Both the position numbers and the translations under genes were made by a program. Below are positions 51,198-60,009 of a DNA stretch of 64,000 nt, in pieces. The notes beneath the pieces were generated by a model, which saw nothing but the letters and a program-made list of their open reading frames with translations, did not search any database and was not told where the DNA came from. The stretch comes from Dryocola sp036489025 (GTDB lineage: Bacteria; Pseudomonadota; Gammaproteobacteria; Enterobacterales; Enterobacteriaceae). Within the stretch, counting starts at the first letter, position 1. The number at the start of each line of letters is the position of its first letter. Where the stretch lies: contig DASXGN010000025.1 in assembly GCA_036489025.1 (NCBI GenBank), positions 1-64,000 on the forward strand, in the 5' to 3' direction.

Positions 51198-52256
51198 ATG
51201 TTTGTAAAATCACTTCTCGCGGGCATGGTGCTGGTGGCAACCGCCGGCACTTTCGCCCACGCGTCGGACAAAATTGTCATCGCCCATCGCGGGGCCAGCG
51301 GCTATTTGCCGGAGCACACGCTGCCGGCCAAGGCGATGGCCTACGCGCAGGGCGCGGACTATCTTGAGCAGGATCTGGTGATGACCAAAGACGACAGGCT
51401 GGTGGTGCTGCACGACCATTACCTGGATCGCGTCACCGACGTGGCTCAGCGTTTCCCCGACAGGGCGCGCAAGGACGGGCGCTATTACGCCATTGATTTC
51501 ACTCTCGATGAGATCAAGTCTCTGAAATTTACTGAAGGTTTTGACATTGAGAACGGTAAAACCGTGCAGACTTTCCCCGGCCGCTTCCCGATGGGCAAAT
51601 CTGATTTCAGAGTGCACACCTTCGAAGAAGAGATTGAGTTCGTTCAGGGGCTGAACCACTCCACCGGGAAGAACATCGGCATTTATCCGGAGATAAAAGC
51701 GCCCTGGTTCCACCATCAGGAAGGCAAGGATATCGCGGCGAAAACCCTCGCGGTGCTGAAGCAGTACGGCTACACCGGCAGGCAGGATAAGGTCTATTTG
51801 CAGTGCTTTGACGCCGAGGAGCTCAAGCGGATTAAAACCACGCTGGAGCCGAAGCTGGGCATGGACCTGAAGCTGGTGCAGCTTATCGCCTGGACCGACT
51901 GGCATGAAACCCAGCAGAAACAGGCCGACGGCAGGTGGGTTAACTACAGCTACGACTGGATGTTCAAGCCCGGCGCGATGAAGCAGATTGCCCGGTACGC
52001 CGACGGCATCGGCCCGGACTATCATATGCTGGTCGCGGAAGGTTCCTCAAAGGGCAACGTGAAGCTGACCGCGATGGTGAAGGAAGCGCATGCCAGCGGC
52101 ATGGCCGTGCATCCGTACACCGTGAGGGCCGACGCTTTGCCGGAGTACGTTAGCGATGTCAATCAGCTGTTCGACGTCCTTTATTACCAGGCGGGCGTGG
52201 ACGGCTTATTTACCGACTTCCCCGATAAGGGCGTGCAGTTTTTACAGCAGCAGTAA
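51198..52256 (+). CDS. glpQ: Periplasmic glycerophosphodiester phosphodiesterase
   Basis: A 352-residue secreted enzyme that hydrolyses glycerophosphodiesters from phospholipid breakdown to G3P plus the alcohol, supplying GlpT. A signal peptide is visible (residues 1-22, cleaved near AHA-SDK). The TIM-barrel GDPD motif HRGASGYLPEHT (His31 region, Glu of PEHT) and the VLHDHYLDR second catalytic His follow, and YPEIKAPWFH carries a metal ligand. About six residues shorter than the E. coli protein. Co-transcribed with glpT; terminator at 52266-52290. Confidence 0.96.
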   Translation: MFVKSLLAGMVLVATAGTFAHASDKIVIAHRGASGYLPEHTLPAKAMAYAQGADYLEQDLVMTKDDRLVVLHDHYLDRVTDVAQRFPDRARKDGRYYAIDFTLDEIKSLKFTEGFDIENGKTVQTFPGRFPMGKSDFRVHTFEEEIEFVQGLNHSTGKNIGIYPEIKAPWFHHQEGKDIAAKTLAVLKQYGYTGRQDKVYLQCFDAEELKRIKTTLEPKLGMDLKLVQLIAWTDWHETQQKQADGRWVNYSYDWMFKPGAMKQIARYADGIGPDYHMLVAEGSSKGNVKLTAMVKEAHASGMAVHPYTVRADALPEYVSDVNQLFDVLYYQAGVDGLFTDFPDKGVQFLQQQ

Positions 52257-52265
52257 TAAATAAAC

Positions 52266-52290
52266 AAAAGGGCCGCTAAGCGGCCCTTTT
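52266..52290. terminator. Bidirectional terminator between glpQ and yfaE
   Basis: AAAAGGGCCGC (52266-52276) pairs with GCGGCCCTTTT (52280-52290) around TAA, with further T after it and A before it; it serves both convergent transcripts and abuts the yfaE stop. Confidence 0.92.
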
Positions 52291-52545
52291 TTACATCTCG
52301 ATTTCAATGTCTCCCCGCGCTTTGCAGCAGCAGGGGAGAATCTCGCCGGACTGGATAAAGGCCAGCGGTTCGGTGAGCCACTGCACTTCTCCCGCCACCA
52401 GCCGCGTTCTGCACGAGCCGCAGTAGCCTTCCCGGCACTGGTACTCGACGTTAACCTGGTGGGATTCCAGCGCCGCGAGCAGGGAAGGATGTTCCTCCTG
52501 ACACAGCAGCTGGGTTCCGGTGATGCGTAACGTAATACGACTCAT
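52291..52545 (-). CDS. yfaE: [2Fe-2S] ferredoxin YfaE
   Basis: An 84-residue plant-type ferredoxin. The ligands follow the C-x4-C-x2-C pattern at Cys37, Cys42 and Cys45 (CREGYCGSC), with the fourth in the CCC triplet at 72-74. YfaE maintains and rebuilds the diferric-tyrosyl radical cofactor of NrdB. It starts 3 bases after the nrdB stop, the last gene of nrdA-nrdB-yfaE; inaA and yfaH, which follow in K-12, are absent. Confidence 0.95.
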   Translation of the reverse strand: MSRITLRITGTQLLCQEEHPSLLAALESHQVNVEYQCREGYCGSCRTRLVAGEVQWLTEPLAFIQSGEILPCCCKARGDIEIEM

Positions 52546-52548
52546 CGA

Positions 52549-53679
52549 TTACAGCTGGAAATCACTTAAATCGTCGGTGTTGACCTCGGAGTCGATCTGG
52601 CCGACGAGGTAGGAGCTGACTTCCACTTCCTGCGGAGCAACCTGCACGTTGTCAGACACCAGCCACGCGTTGATCCACGGGATAGGGTTCGAACGCGTTT
52701 TAAACGGCAGCTCCAGGCCCACGGCCTGCATGCGGATATTGGTGATGTAATCCACGTACTGACACAGGATGTCTTTGTTCAGGCCGATCATTGAACCGTC
52801 GCGGAACAGGTAGCTGGCCCACTCTTTTTCCTGCTCGGCGGCCAGCACGAACAGGTCGTAGCAGTCCTGGCGGCATTCTTGTGCAATCTCGGCCATTTCC
52901 GGATCGTCTTCGCCCGAGCGCATCAGGTTCAGCATGTGCTGGGTGCCGGTCAGGTGCAGCGCTTCGTCGCGGGCAATCAGCTTGATGATTTTGGCGTTGC
53001 CTTCCATCAGCTCGCGCTCGGCGAAGGCAAAGGAGCAGGCAAAGCTGACGTAGAAGCGAATGGCTTCCAGCGCGTTGACGCTCATCAGACACAGGTACAG
53101 TTGCTTTTTCAGCGCGCGCAGGTTAACGGTGACGGTTTTGCCATTGATGTTATGCGTGCCTTCGCCGAGCAGGTGCCAGTAGCTGGTCATCTGGATCAGA
53201 TCATCGTAGTAGCCGGAAATGTCCTTGGCGCGCTTGAGGATCTCTTCGTTAGTGACGATGTCGTCAAAAACAATCGCCGGGTCGTTCACGATGTTGCGGA
53301 TGATGTGCGTGTAAGAGCGCGAGTGAATCGTCTCGGAGAACGCCCAGGTTTCGACCCAGGTTTCCAGCTCGGGAATGGAGATCAGCGGCAGCAGAGCAAC
53401 GTTCGGACTGCGGCCCTGAATGGAGTCGAGCAGCGTCTGGTATTTCAGGTTGCTGATGAAGATGTGCTTTTCGTGTTCCGGCAGGGCCTGGAAGTCAATG
53501 CGGTCGCGGGCGACGTCAACTTCTTCCGGACGCCAGAAGAAGGACAGCTGCTTTTCGATCAGCTTTTCGAAGATGTCATATTTTTGCTGATCGTAGCGCG
53601 CCACGTTCACCGGTTGGCCAAAGAACATCGGCTCGGCAAGCTGGTTGTTTTTCGTCTGTGAAAAAGTGGTGTAAGCCAT
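52549..53679 (-). CDS. nrdB: Ribonucleotide reductase class Ia, beta subunit
   Basis: A 376-residue di-iron subunit that holds the stable tyrosyl radical. The radical Tyr is residue 123 counting Met (Tyr122 in the literature) in HSRSYTH, with iron ligands Asp85 (LLDSIQ), Glu116 and His119 (FSETIH) and the later E..F..RDEALH motif. Length equals E. coli NrdB. The C-terminal tail (SEVNTDDLSDFQL) is the part that docks on NrdA. A terminator-like hairpin lies in the spacer to nrdA. Confidence 0.97.
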   Translation of the reverse strand: MAYTTFSQTKNNQLAEPMFFGQPVNVARYDQQKYDIFEKLIEKQLSFFWRPEEVDVARDRIDFQALPEHEKHIFISNLKYQTLLDSIQGRSPNVALLPLISIPELETWVETWAFSETIHSRSYTHIIRNIVNDPAIVFDDIVTNEEILKRAKDISGYYDDLIQMTSYWHLLGEGTHNINGKTVTVNLRALKKQLYLCLMSVNALEAIRFYVSFACSFAFAERELMEGNAKIIKLIARDEALHLTGTQHMLNLMRSGEDDPEMAEIAQECRQDCYDLFVLAAEQEKEWASYLFRDGSMIGLNKDILCQYVDYITNIRMQAVGLELPFKTRSNPIPWINAWLVSDNVQVAPQEVEVSSYLVGQIDSEVNTDDLSDFQL

Positions 53680-53705
53680 GGGGTTAAATCCTGTGATGCG
53701 TCGAA

Positions 53706-53735
53706 AAAATCCCCTCAGCGAGGTGAGGGGATTTT
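53706..53735 (-). terminator. Hairpin with U tract between nrdA and nrdB
   Basis: AAAATCCCCTCA (53706-53717) pairs with TGAGGGGATTTT (53724-53735). On the minus strand the stem runs into a T run, so it looks like an intrinsic terminator inside the operon, likely giving partial read-through and more nrdA than nrdB mRNA. Confidence 0.75.
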
Positions 53736-53738
53736 ACG

Positions 53739-56024
53739 TTAGATTTTACATGCGCCGCTTTCGCAGCCATCGTCCTGGATTGAAGGTGCCAGGTCATCCT
53801 GCGAGTCTTCCGCGCCGTCACGGGTGTTTTGGTAGTACAGCGTTTTGACGCCGAACTTATAGGCGGTGAGCAGGTCTTTGAGCAGCTGCTGCATCGGCAC
53901 TTTACCCGACGGGAAGCGCGACGGATCGTAGTTGGTGTTGGCAGAGATCGACTGGTCGATAAACTTCTGCATCAGCCCAACCAGCTGCAGGTAACCGTCG
54001 TTGTTCGGCAGCTCCCACAGCAGCTCATAGTTGTTTTTGAGCGCTTCGTAATCCGGTACGACCTGGCGCAGGATACCATCTTTGGACGCTTTAATGCTGA
54101 TGTGTCCGCGCGGTGGCTCAATGCCGTTGGTGGCGTTCGAAATCTGCGAGGAGGTTTCAGACGGCATCAGCGCGGACAGCGTGGAGTTACGCAGGCCGTG
54201 GGTTTTGATGGCCTCGCGCAGCCCTTCCCAGTCCAGATGCAGCGGCTCGTTGCTGATAGCATCCAGGTCTTTTTTGTAGGTGTCGATAGGCAGGATGCCC
54301 TTCGCGTAGGTGGTTTCATTGAACCACGGGCAGGCACCTTGCTCTTTCGCCAGCTCGTTGGAGGCCTTCAGCAGATAGAACTGAATGGCTTCGAAGGTTT
54401 TGTGCGTCAGGTTGTTGGCGCTGCCGTCGGAGTAGCGCACGCCGTGCTTCGCCAGGTAGTAGGCGAAGTTGATGACGCCAATGCCCAGGGTACGACGGCC
54501 CATGGCGCCGCGTTTGGCCGCCAGAATCGGGTAGTCCTGGTAGTCCAGCAGCGCATCCAGAGCGCGAACGGCCAGCACGGCCATTTCTTCCAGCTCGTCC
54601 AGGCTATTGATGGCGCCCAGGTTGAAAGCGGACAGCGTACACAGCGCGATTTCGCCGTTTTCATCGTTGACGTCATTCAGCGGCTTGGTTGGCAGCGCGA
54701 TTTCCAGACACAGGTTGGACTGGCGAACCGGTGCGATAGCCGGATCGAACGGGCTGTGGGTGTTGCAGTGGTCAACGTTCTGAATGTAGATCCGGCCGGT
54801 AGAGGCACGTTCCTGCATCATCAGGGAGAACAGTTCCACCGCTTTCACGCGCTGCTTGCGGATGCTGCTGTCTTTTTCGTATTGAGTGTACAGACGCTCA
54901 AACTCTTCCTGGTCGGCGAAGAACGCATCGTACAGGCCCGGTACGTCGGACGGGCTGAACAGGGTGATGTCTTCGCCCTTCAGCAGGCGGGTGTACATCA
55001 GCTTGTTGATCTGCACGCCGTAGTCCATATGACGGACGCGGTTGCCTTCGACGCCGCGGTTGTTTTTCAACACCAGCAGGCTTTCAACTTCCAGATGCCA
55101 CATCGGGTAGAACAGCGTTGCTGCTCCGCCGCGCACGCCGCCCTGAGAGCAGGACTTCACCGCGGTCTGGAAGTGCTTGTAGAACGGGATACAGCCGGTG
55201 TGGAAGGCTTCACCGCCGCGAATTGGGCTGCCCAGAGCACGGATGCGACCGGCGTTGATGCCGATGCCCGCACGCTGGGAAACGTATTTCACAATTGCGC
55301 TCGAAGTGGCGTTGATGGAGTCCAGGCTGTCGCCGCACTCGATCAGCACGCAGGAGCTGAACTGACGAGTCGGGGTGCGCACGCCGGACATAATCGGCGT
55401 AGGCAGAGAAATTTTGAAAGTGGAAATCGCGTCATAGAAACGCTTCACGTAGCTCAGACGTGTTTCACGCGGGTAGCCAGAGAACAGGCAGGCGGCGACC
55501 AGAATATAGAGGAACTGGGCGCTTTCGTAGATTTCGCCGGTCACGCGGTTCTGGACGAGATATTTGCCTTCCAGCTGTTTAACCGCCGCGTAGGAGAAGC
55601 TCATGTCACGTTCATGGTCGATAAAATCGTCCATCTGCTTGAACTCTTCTTCCGTGTAGTCTTCCAGCAGATGCTGATCGTACTTGCCCAGCTCAATCAT
55701 TTTGACAACGTGGTTGAACAGTTTTGGCGGCTCAAACTCGCCGTAGGCTTTTTTGCGCAGGTGGAAGATGGCCAGGCGCGCGGCAAGATACTGGTAGTCC
55801 GGCGCTTCGCGGGAGATTAAATCCGCGGCGGCTTTGATAATGGTTTCATGAATATCAGAGGTTTTGATGCCGTCATAAAACTGGATGTGGGAACGCAGTT
55901 CGACCTGCGAAACTGAAACGTTATTAAGCCCTTCGGCAGCCCAGTCAAGAACTCGATGGATTTTATCCAGATCGATGCGCTCGGTGCGACCGTCACGTTT
56001 TGTAACCAGCAGACTCTGATTCAT
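53739..56024 (-). CDS. nrdA: Ribonucleotide reductase class Ia, alpha subunit
   Basis: A 761-residue catalytic subunit reducing ribonucleoside diphosphates to deoxyribonucleotides. The N-terminal ATP-cone (LVTKRDGRTERIDLDKIHRVLDWAA) senses ATP/dATP. The active-site residues are Cys225 (QFSSC), Cys439 and Glu441 (NLCLE), and the C-terminal shuttle pair is Cys754/Cys759 (CESGACKI), all at E. coli numbering. It is transcribed toward nrdB; NrdR and DnaA boxes lie in its upstream region. yfaL, which follows upstream in K-12, is absent. Confidence 0.98.
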   Translation of the reverse strand: MNQSLLVTKRDGRTERIDLDKIHRVLDWAAEGLNNVSVSQVELRSHIQFYDGIKTSDIHETIIKAAADLISREAPDYQYLAARLAIFHLRKKAYGEFEPPKLFNHVVKMIELGKYDQHLLEDYTEEEFKQMDDFIDHERDMSFSYAAVKQLEGKYLVQNRVTGEIYESAQFLYILVAACLFSGYPRETRLSYVKRFYDAISTFKISLPTPIMSGVRTPTRQFSSCVLIECGDSLDSINATSSAIVKYVSQRAGIGINAGRIRALGSPIRGGEAFHTGCIPFYKHFQTAVKSCSQGGVRGGAATLFYPMWHLEVESLLVLKNNRGVEGNRVRHMDYGVQINKLMYTRLLKGEDITLFSPSDVPGLYDAFFADQEEFERLYTQYEKDSSIRKQRVKAVELFSLMMQERASTGRIYIQNVDHCNTHSPFDPAIAPVRQSNLCLEIALPTKPLNDVNDENGEIALCTLSAFNLGAINSLDELEEMAVLAVRALDALLDYQDYPILAAKRGAMGRRTLGIGVINFAYYLAKHGVRYSDGSANNLTHKTFEAIQFYLLKASNELAKEQGACPWFNETTYAKGILPIDTYKKDLDAISNEPLHLDWEGLREAIKTHGLRNSTLSALMPSETSSQISNATNGIEPPRGHISIKASKDGILRQVVPDYEALKNNYELLWELPNNDGYLQLVGLMQKFIDQSISANTNYDPSRFPSGKVPMQQLLKDLLTAYKFGVKTLYYQNTRDGAEDSQDDLAPSIQDDGCESGACKI

Positions 56025-56063
56025 GTGGGTTATACCTGTCCGTGAAATGAAAAAGTCCCCCGT

Positions 56064-56150
56064 TTATCCACAGTTGGCGTCTTGTGACTAACATTGTGGA
56101 TAAATACTATATGTAGGGGGTTTAGGAATTTGCTACCGCTATATGGTGAG
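56064..56150 (-). promoter_or_regulatory. nrdA control region: two DnaA boxes and two NrdR boxes
   Basis: Two perfect DnaA boxes (TTATCCACA) face each other at 56064-56072 and 56095-56103. Two NrdR-type boxes are centred on ACTATATGTAG (56106-56116) and GCTATATGGTG (56138-56148), 32 bases apart, about three helical turns, the spacing needed for NrdR. E. coli nrdAB is controlled by both proteins. The rest of the 355-base gap to ubiG (56151-56379) is A+T-rich with no gene; it should hold further nrdA promoter elements and the ubiG 3' end. Confidence 0.8.
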
Positions 56151-56379
56151 TATTCTAGTAACTAATCCGCTGAGAACAAGTATTGATTTCGGCAATGATT
56201 TGAGGTTGTGACAGGCTGAATTTCGCTAAGTCCACGGCACATAAGGCCTGTGACAATTGTCAATGGGATGCAAAAAAAATGATATTTTTGATCGAGTGCT
56301 GATTTCTTAAACTTAATGGATAATTGCGCAACCTGACGCTGCGCAAAATCCAGCGCATTAACCTATAACGGACGGTTAA

Positions 56380-57099
56380 TTAACTCTCTGTATGCAACAT
56401 GTAGTTAACATCTACACCGGGTCCGAGGCTAAATTTGTTGGTAATGGGATTAAAGTGCAGGCCGGTCATATGACGTTCGCGCAGCTGCGTGGCGTCCACC
56501 CAGGCTAACAGCTCGGCGGGCTTGATGAACTTCTTCACGTCGTGTGTGCCCTTGGGCACCATACGCAGAATATATTCCGCGCCGACCACCGCCATCAGCC
56601 AGGATTTGCCGTTGCGGTTTAGCGTCGAGAAGAACACATGGCCGCCCGGCTTAACCAGCCTGGCGCAGGCCTTCACCACGGACTGCGGATCGGGAACGTG
56701 CTCGAGCATTTCCATACAGGTGACGACATCATAAAGCCCCGCATGTTGCTCAGCGTGGTGCTCAACGGTTTCCTGCACGTATTCCACCTGAATTCCGCTT
56801 TCCAGCGCGTGCAGGCGTGCCACCTGTAGCGGCTCAAAGCCCATATCCAGCCCGGTTACCGTGGCGCCTTCGCGAGCCATGCTTTCGGCCAGAATGCCTC
56901 CGCCGCAGCCTACGTCGAGCACTTTCTTGCCAAACAGGCCACCGGCGCGTTGGGAAATGTAACCCAGGCGCAGCGGGTTAATGCGGTGCAGCGGCTTGAA
57001 TTCGCCTTCCAGATCCCACCAGCGTGAGGCAACGGCTTCGAATTTGGCGATTTCGTCATGATCGACGTTTTGGGTTACCGGTTGGTTTTCGGCATTCAT
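56380..57099 (-). CDS. ubiG: Ubiquinone biosynthesis O-methyltransferase UbiG
   Basis: A 239-residue SAM-dependent methyltransferase doing both O-methylations in ubiquinone synthesis. The Rossmann SAM motif I is VLDVGCGGGILAESMA, with post-I acidic residue in TGLDMG, and MEMLEHVPDP and LVKPGGHVFFSTLNR as later motifs. The frame extends 18 codons upstream to an ATG at 57153, but ATG at 57099 starts MNAENQPVTQNVDHDEIAKFE, as in E. coli. Divergent from gyrA across 159 bases. Confidence 0.95.
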   Translation of the reverse strand: MNAENQPVTQNVDHDEIAKFEAVASRWWDLEGEFKPLHRINPLRLGYISQRAGGLFGKKVLDVGCGGGILAESMAREGATVTGLDMGFEPLQVARLHALESGIQVEYVQETVEHHAEQHAGLYDVVTCMEMLEHVPDPQSVVKACARLVKPGGHVFFSTLNRNGKSWLMAVVGAEYILRMVPKGTHDVKKFIKPAELLAWVDATQLRERHMTGLHFNPITNKFSLGPGVDVNYMLHTES

Positions 57100-57208
57100 C
57101 GGGACTCTCACTCCTTGCTCGTGAAGACTGGGGAGTATATCAGCCTCGGGCAATGAATAAAGCGCCGTGCAAACGCGTTCAGGTTTCCCCCCTACGCGCC
57201 GCTTGTGT

Positions 57209-57214
57209 TATAAT
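57209..57214 (+). promoter_or_regulatory. gyrA promoter -10 box
   Basis: Perfect TATAAT, 44 bases before the gyrA ATG, with a poor -35 in a C-rich stretch. The sequence from here to the ATG is nearly identical to the E. coli gyrA promoter, whose start region responds to loss of supercoiling. Confidence 0.75.
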
Positions 57215-57258
57215 TTGCGACCTTTGAATCCGGGACACAGTAGAGGGATAGCGGTTAC

Positions 57259-59895
57259 ATGAGCGACCTTGCCAGAGAAATTACACCGGTCAACATTGAG
57301 GAAGAGCTGAAGAGCTCGTATCTGGATTACGCGATGTCGGTTATTGTCGGCCGCGCACTGCCAGATGTCCGCGATGGACTCAAGCCGGTACACCGTCGCG
57401 TACTTTACGCCATGAACGTATTGGGCAATGACTGGAATAAAGCATACAAAAAATCCGCCCGTGTCGTTGGTGACGTAATCGGTAAATACCACCCTCATGG
57501 TGATACCGCCGTTTATGACACAATCGTACGTATGGCGCAGCCATTCTCTTTGCGTTACATGCTGGTCGATGGCCAGGGTAACTTCGGCTCCGTGGACGGC
57601 GACTCCGCCGCAGCGATGCGTTATACGGAAATCCGTATGTCGAAGATCGCCCACGAGCTGATGGCCGACCTGGAAAAAGACACGGTGGATTTCGTCGATA
57701 ACTACGACGGCACCGAGAAAATTCCTGACGTAATGCCAACCAAGATCCCGAACCTGCTGGTTAACGGCTCCTCCGGTATCGCGGTCGGTATGGCGACCAA
57801 CATCCCGCCGCACAACATCACCGAAGTGATTAACGGCTGCCTGGCCTACATTGAAGATGAAGACATCAGCGTAGAAGGGCTGATGGAACACATCCCGGGC
57901 CCTGACTTCCCAACGGCTGCCATCATTAATGGCCGTCGCGGCATTGAAGAGGCTTACCGCACCGGACGTGGCAAAATCTACATTCGCGCGCGCGCAGAAG
58001 TTGAAGCCGATGCCAAAACGGGGCGTGAAACGATCATCGTTCACGAAATCCCGTACCAGGTGAACAAAGCCCGTCTGATCGAAAAAATCGCCGAGCTGGT
58101 GAAAGACAAACGCGTTGAGGGCATCAGCGCCCTGCGCGATGAGTCAGATAAAGACGGGATGCGCATCGTTATCGAAATCAAACGCGATGCGGTGGGCGAA
58201 GTTGTGCTGAACAACCTCTACTCCCAGACCCAGCTGCAAACCTCCTTCGGTATCAACATGGTTGCTCTGCACCATGGCCAGCCGAAGATCATGAACCTGA
58301 AAGAGATTCTTTCGGCGTTTGTGCGCCACCGCCGTGAAGTGGTGACGCGTCGTACCATCTTCGAACTGCGTAAAGCTCGCGATCGTGCGCACATCCTTGA
58401 AGGCCTGGCGATTGCGCTGGCTAACATCGACCCGATTATCGAACTGATCCGCCACTCGCCAAACGCTGCCGAAGCGAAAGCTGGCCTGATCGCCCGTTCA
58501 TGGGATCTGGGCAACGTTTCTGCGATGCTGGAACGCGCCGGTGACGACGCCGCTCGTCCTGAGTGGCTGGAGCCAGAGTTCGGTATTCGCGACGGCCAGT
58601 ACTTCCTGACCGAACAGCAGGCGCAGGCGATTCTGGATCTGCGTTTGCAGAAGCTGACCGGCCTTGAGCACGAAAAACTGCTCGACGAGTACAAAGAGCT
58701 GCTGGAACAGATTGCTGAGCTGCTGCACATTCTGGGCAGCGCCGAGCGCCTGATGGAAGTTATCCGCGAAGAGCTGGAAGCCATGCGCGACCAGTTTGGT
58801 GACAACCGTCGTACCGAAATCACCGCGAACACCGCTGATATCAACATTGAAGACCTGATCAACCAGGAAGACGTGGTGGTCACCCTGTCTCATCAGGGCT
58901 ATGTGAAGTATCAGCCGCTGACCGATTACGAAGCGCAACGTCGCGGCGGGAAAGGTAAATCTGCCGCACGTATTAAAGAAGAAGACTTTATCGACCGCCT
59001 GCTGGTGGCCAACACCCACGACACGATTCTGCTGTTCTCCAGCCGTGGTCGCCTGTACTGGATGAAGGTTTATCAACTGCCGGAAGCGAGCCGCGGTGCC
59101 CGTGGCCGTCCAATCGTTAACCTTCTGCCGTTGGAAGCCAACGAACGTATCACCGCGATCCTGCCGGTACGCGAATACGAAGAAGGCATCAACGTCTTTA
59201 TGGCGACCGCCAGCGGTACCGTGAAGAAAACCGCGCTGACCGACTTCAGCCGTCCTCGTTCAGCGGGCATCATCGCCGTTAACCTCAACGAGGGCGACGA
59301 GCTGATTGGCGTTGACCTGACCAACGGTCAGGACGAAGCGATGCTGTTCTCCGCCGCCGGTAAAGTGGTGCGCTTCAAAGAAGACGCCGTTCGTACCATG
59401 GGCCGTACCGCAACGGGCGTTCGCGGTATCAAGCTTGCGGGCGAGGATAAAGTCGTTTCCCTGATCATTCCGCGCGGCGAAGGTTCTATCCTGACCGTCA
59501 CGCAGAACGGCTACGGTAAACGTACCGCCGCAGACGAGTACCCAACCAAATCTCGTGCTACACAGGGCGTTATCTCTATCAAGGTTACCGAGCGTAACGG
59601 CAGCGTCGTAGGCGCGGTGCAGGTGGAAGATACCGACCAGATCATGATGATCACCGATGCAGGCACGCTGGTGCGTACCCGCGTATCTGAGGTGAGCGTC
59701 GTGGGCCGTAACACGCAGGGCGTTATCCTCATCCGCACCGCGGAAGATGAAAACGTTGTGGGTCTACAGCGCGTGGCTGAACCGGTTGATGAAGAAGAGC
59801 TGGATGCCATCGACGGCACGGCTGCGGAAGGCGATGACGATATTGCGCCGGAAGCAGAAAGTGACGACGATGCGGCGGACGACGCGGACGAGTAA
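57259..59895 (+). CDS. gyrA: DNA gyrase subunit A
   Basis: An 878-residue type II topoisomerase subunit that cuts and reseals DNA to introduce negative supercoils with GyrB. The catalytic Tyr122 is in AAMRYTEIRM. The quinolone-resistance region reads HPHGDTAVYD, so position 83 is Thr and 87 is Asp. The C-terminal pinwheel domain starts near residue 530 with the GyrA box QRRGGKG, and the protein ends in an acidic tail (about 840-878) rich in Asp/Glu. A terminator follows at 59947-59977. In K-12 the yfa and ato genes lie between gyrA and rcsC; here there is just one small gene. Confidence 0.98.
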   Translation: MSDLAREITPVNIEEELKSSYLDYAMSVIVGRALPDVRDGLKPVHRRVLYAMNVLGNDWNKAYKKSARVVGDVIGKYHPHGDTAVYDTIVRMAQPFSLRYMLVDGQGNFGSVDGDSAAAMRYTEIRMSKIAHELMADLEKDTVDFVDNYDGTEKIPDVMPTKIPNLLVNGSSGIAVGMATNIPPHNITEVINGCLAYIEDEDISVEGLMEHIPGPDFPTAAIINGRRGIEEAYRTGRGKIYIRARAEVEADAKTGRETIIVHEIPYQVNKARLIEKIAELVKDKRVEGISALRDESDKDGMRIVIEIKRDAVGEVVLNNLYSQTQLQTSFGINMVALHHGQPKIMNLKEILSAFVRHRREVVTRRTIFELRKARDRAHILEGLAIALANIDPIIELIRHSPNAAEAKAGLIARSWDLGNVSAMLERAGDDAARPEWLEPEFGIRDGQYFLTEQQAQAILDLRLQKLTGLEHEKLLDEYKELLEQIAELLHILGSAERLMEVIREELEAMRDQFGDNRRTEITANTADINIEDLINQEDVVVTLSHQGYVKYQPLTDYEAQRRGGKGKSAARIKEEDFIDRLLVANTHDTILLFSSRGRLYWMKVYQLPEASRGARGRPIVNLLPLEANERITAILPVREYEEGINVFMATASGTVKKTALTDFSRPRSAGIIAVNLNEGDELIGVDLTNGQDEAMLFSAAGKVVRFKEDAVRTMGRTATGVRGIKLAGEDKVVSLIIPRGEGSILTVTQNGYGKRTAADEYPTKSRATQGVISIKVTERNGSVVGAVQVEDTDQIMMITDAGTLVRTRVSEVSVVGRNTQGVILIRTAEDENVVGLQRVAEPVDEEELDAIDGTAAEGDDDIAPEAESDDDAADDADE

Positions 59896-59946
59896 TCCGC
59901 AGGTTGCCGTCTGAAATGACGCATCCTGGTTGAGGCTTCAACCCTT

Positions 59947-59977
59947 AAAACGCCTGATGCACCGCATCGGGCGTTTT
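59947..59977 (+). terminator. gyrA terminator
   Basis: AAAACGCCTGATGC (59947-59960) pairs with GCATCGGGCGTTTT (59964-59977), one G-T pair, loop ACC. Confidence 0.9.
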
Positions 59978-60009
59978 GTATTCATGGCTTAATGAAAAAG
60001 GTAGGGCTT

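Noticed and set aside
53829..55820. Long open frame (about 663 codons) opposite nrdA
   Set aside because: Antisense shadow of nrdA; no recognisable domain, rich in Val/Gln/Arg as expected from complementing coding sequence.
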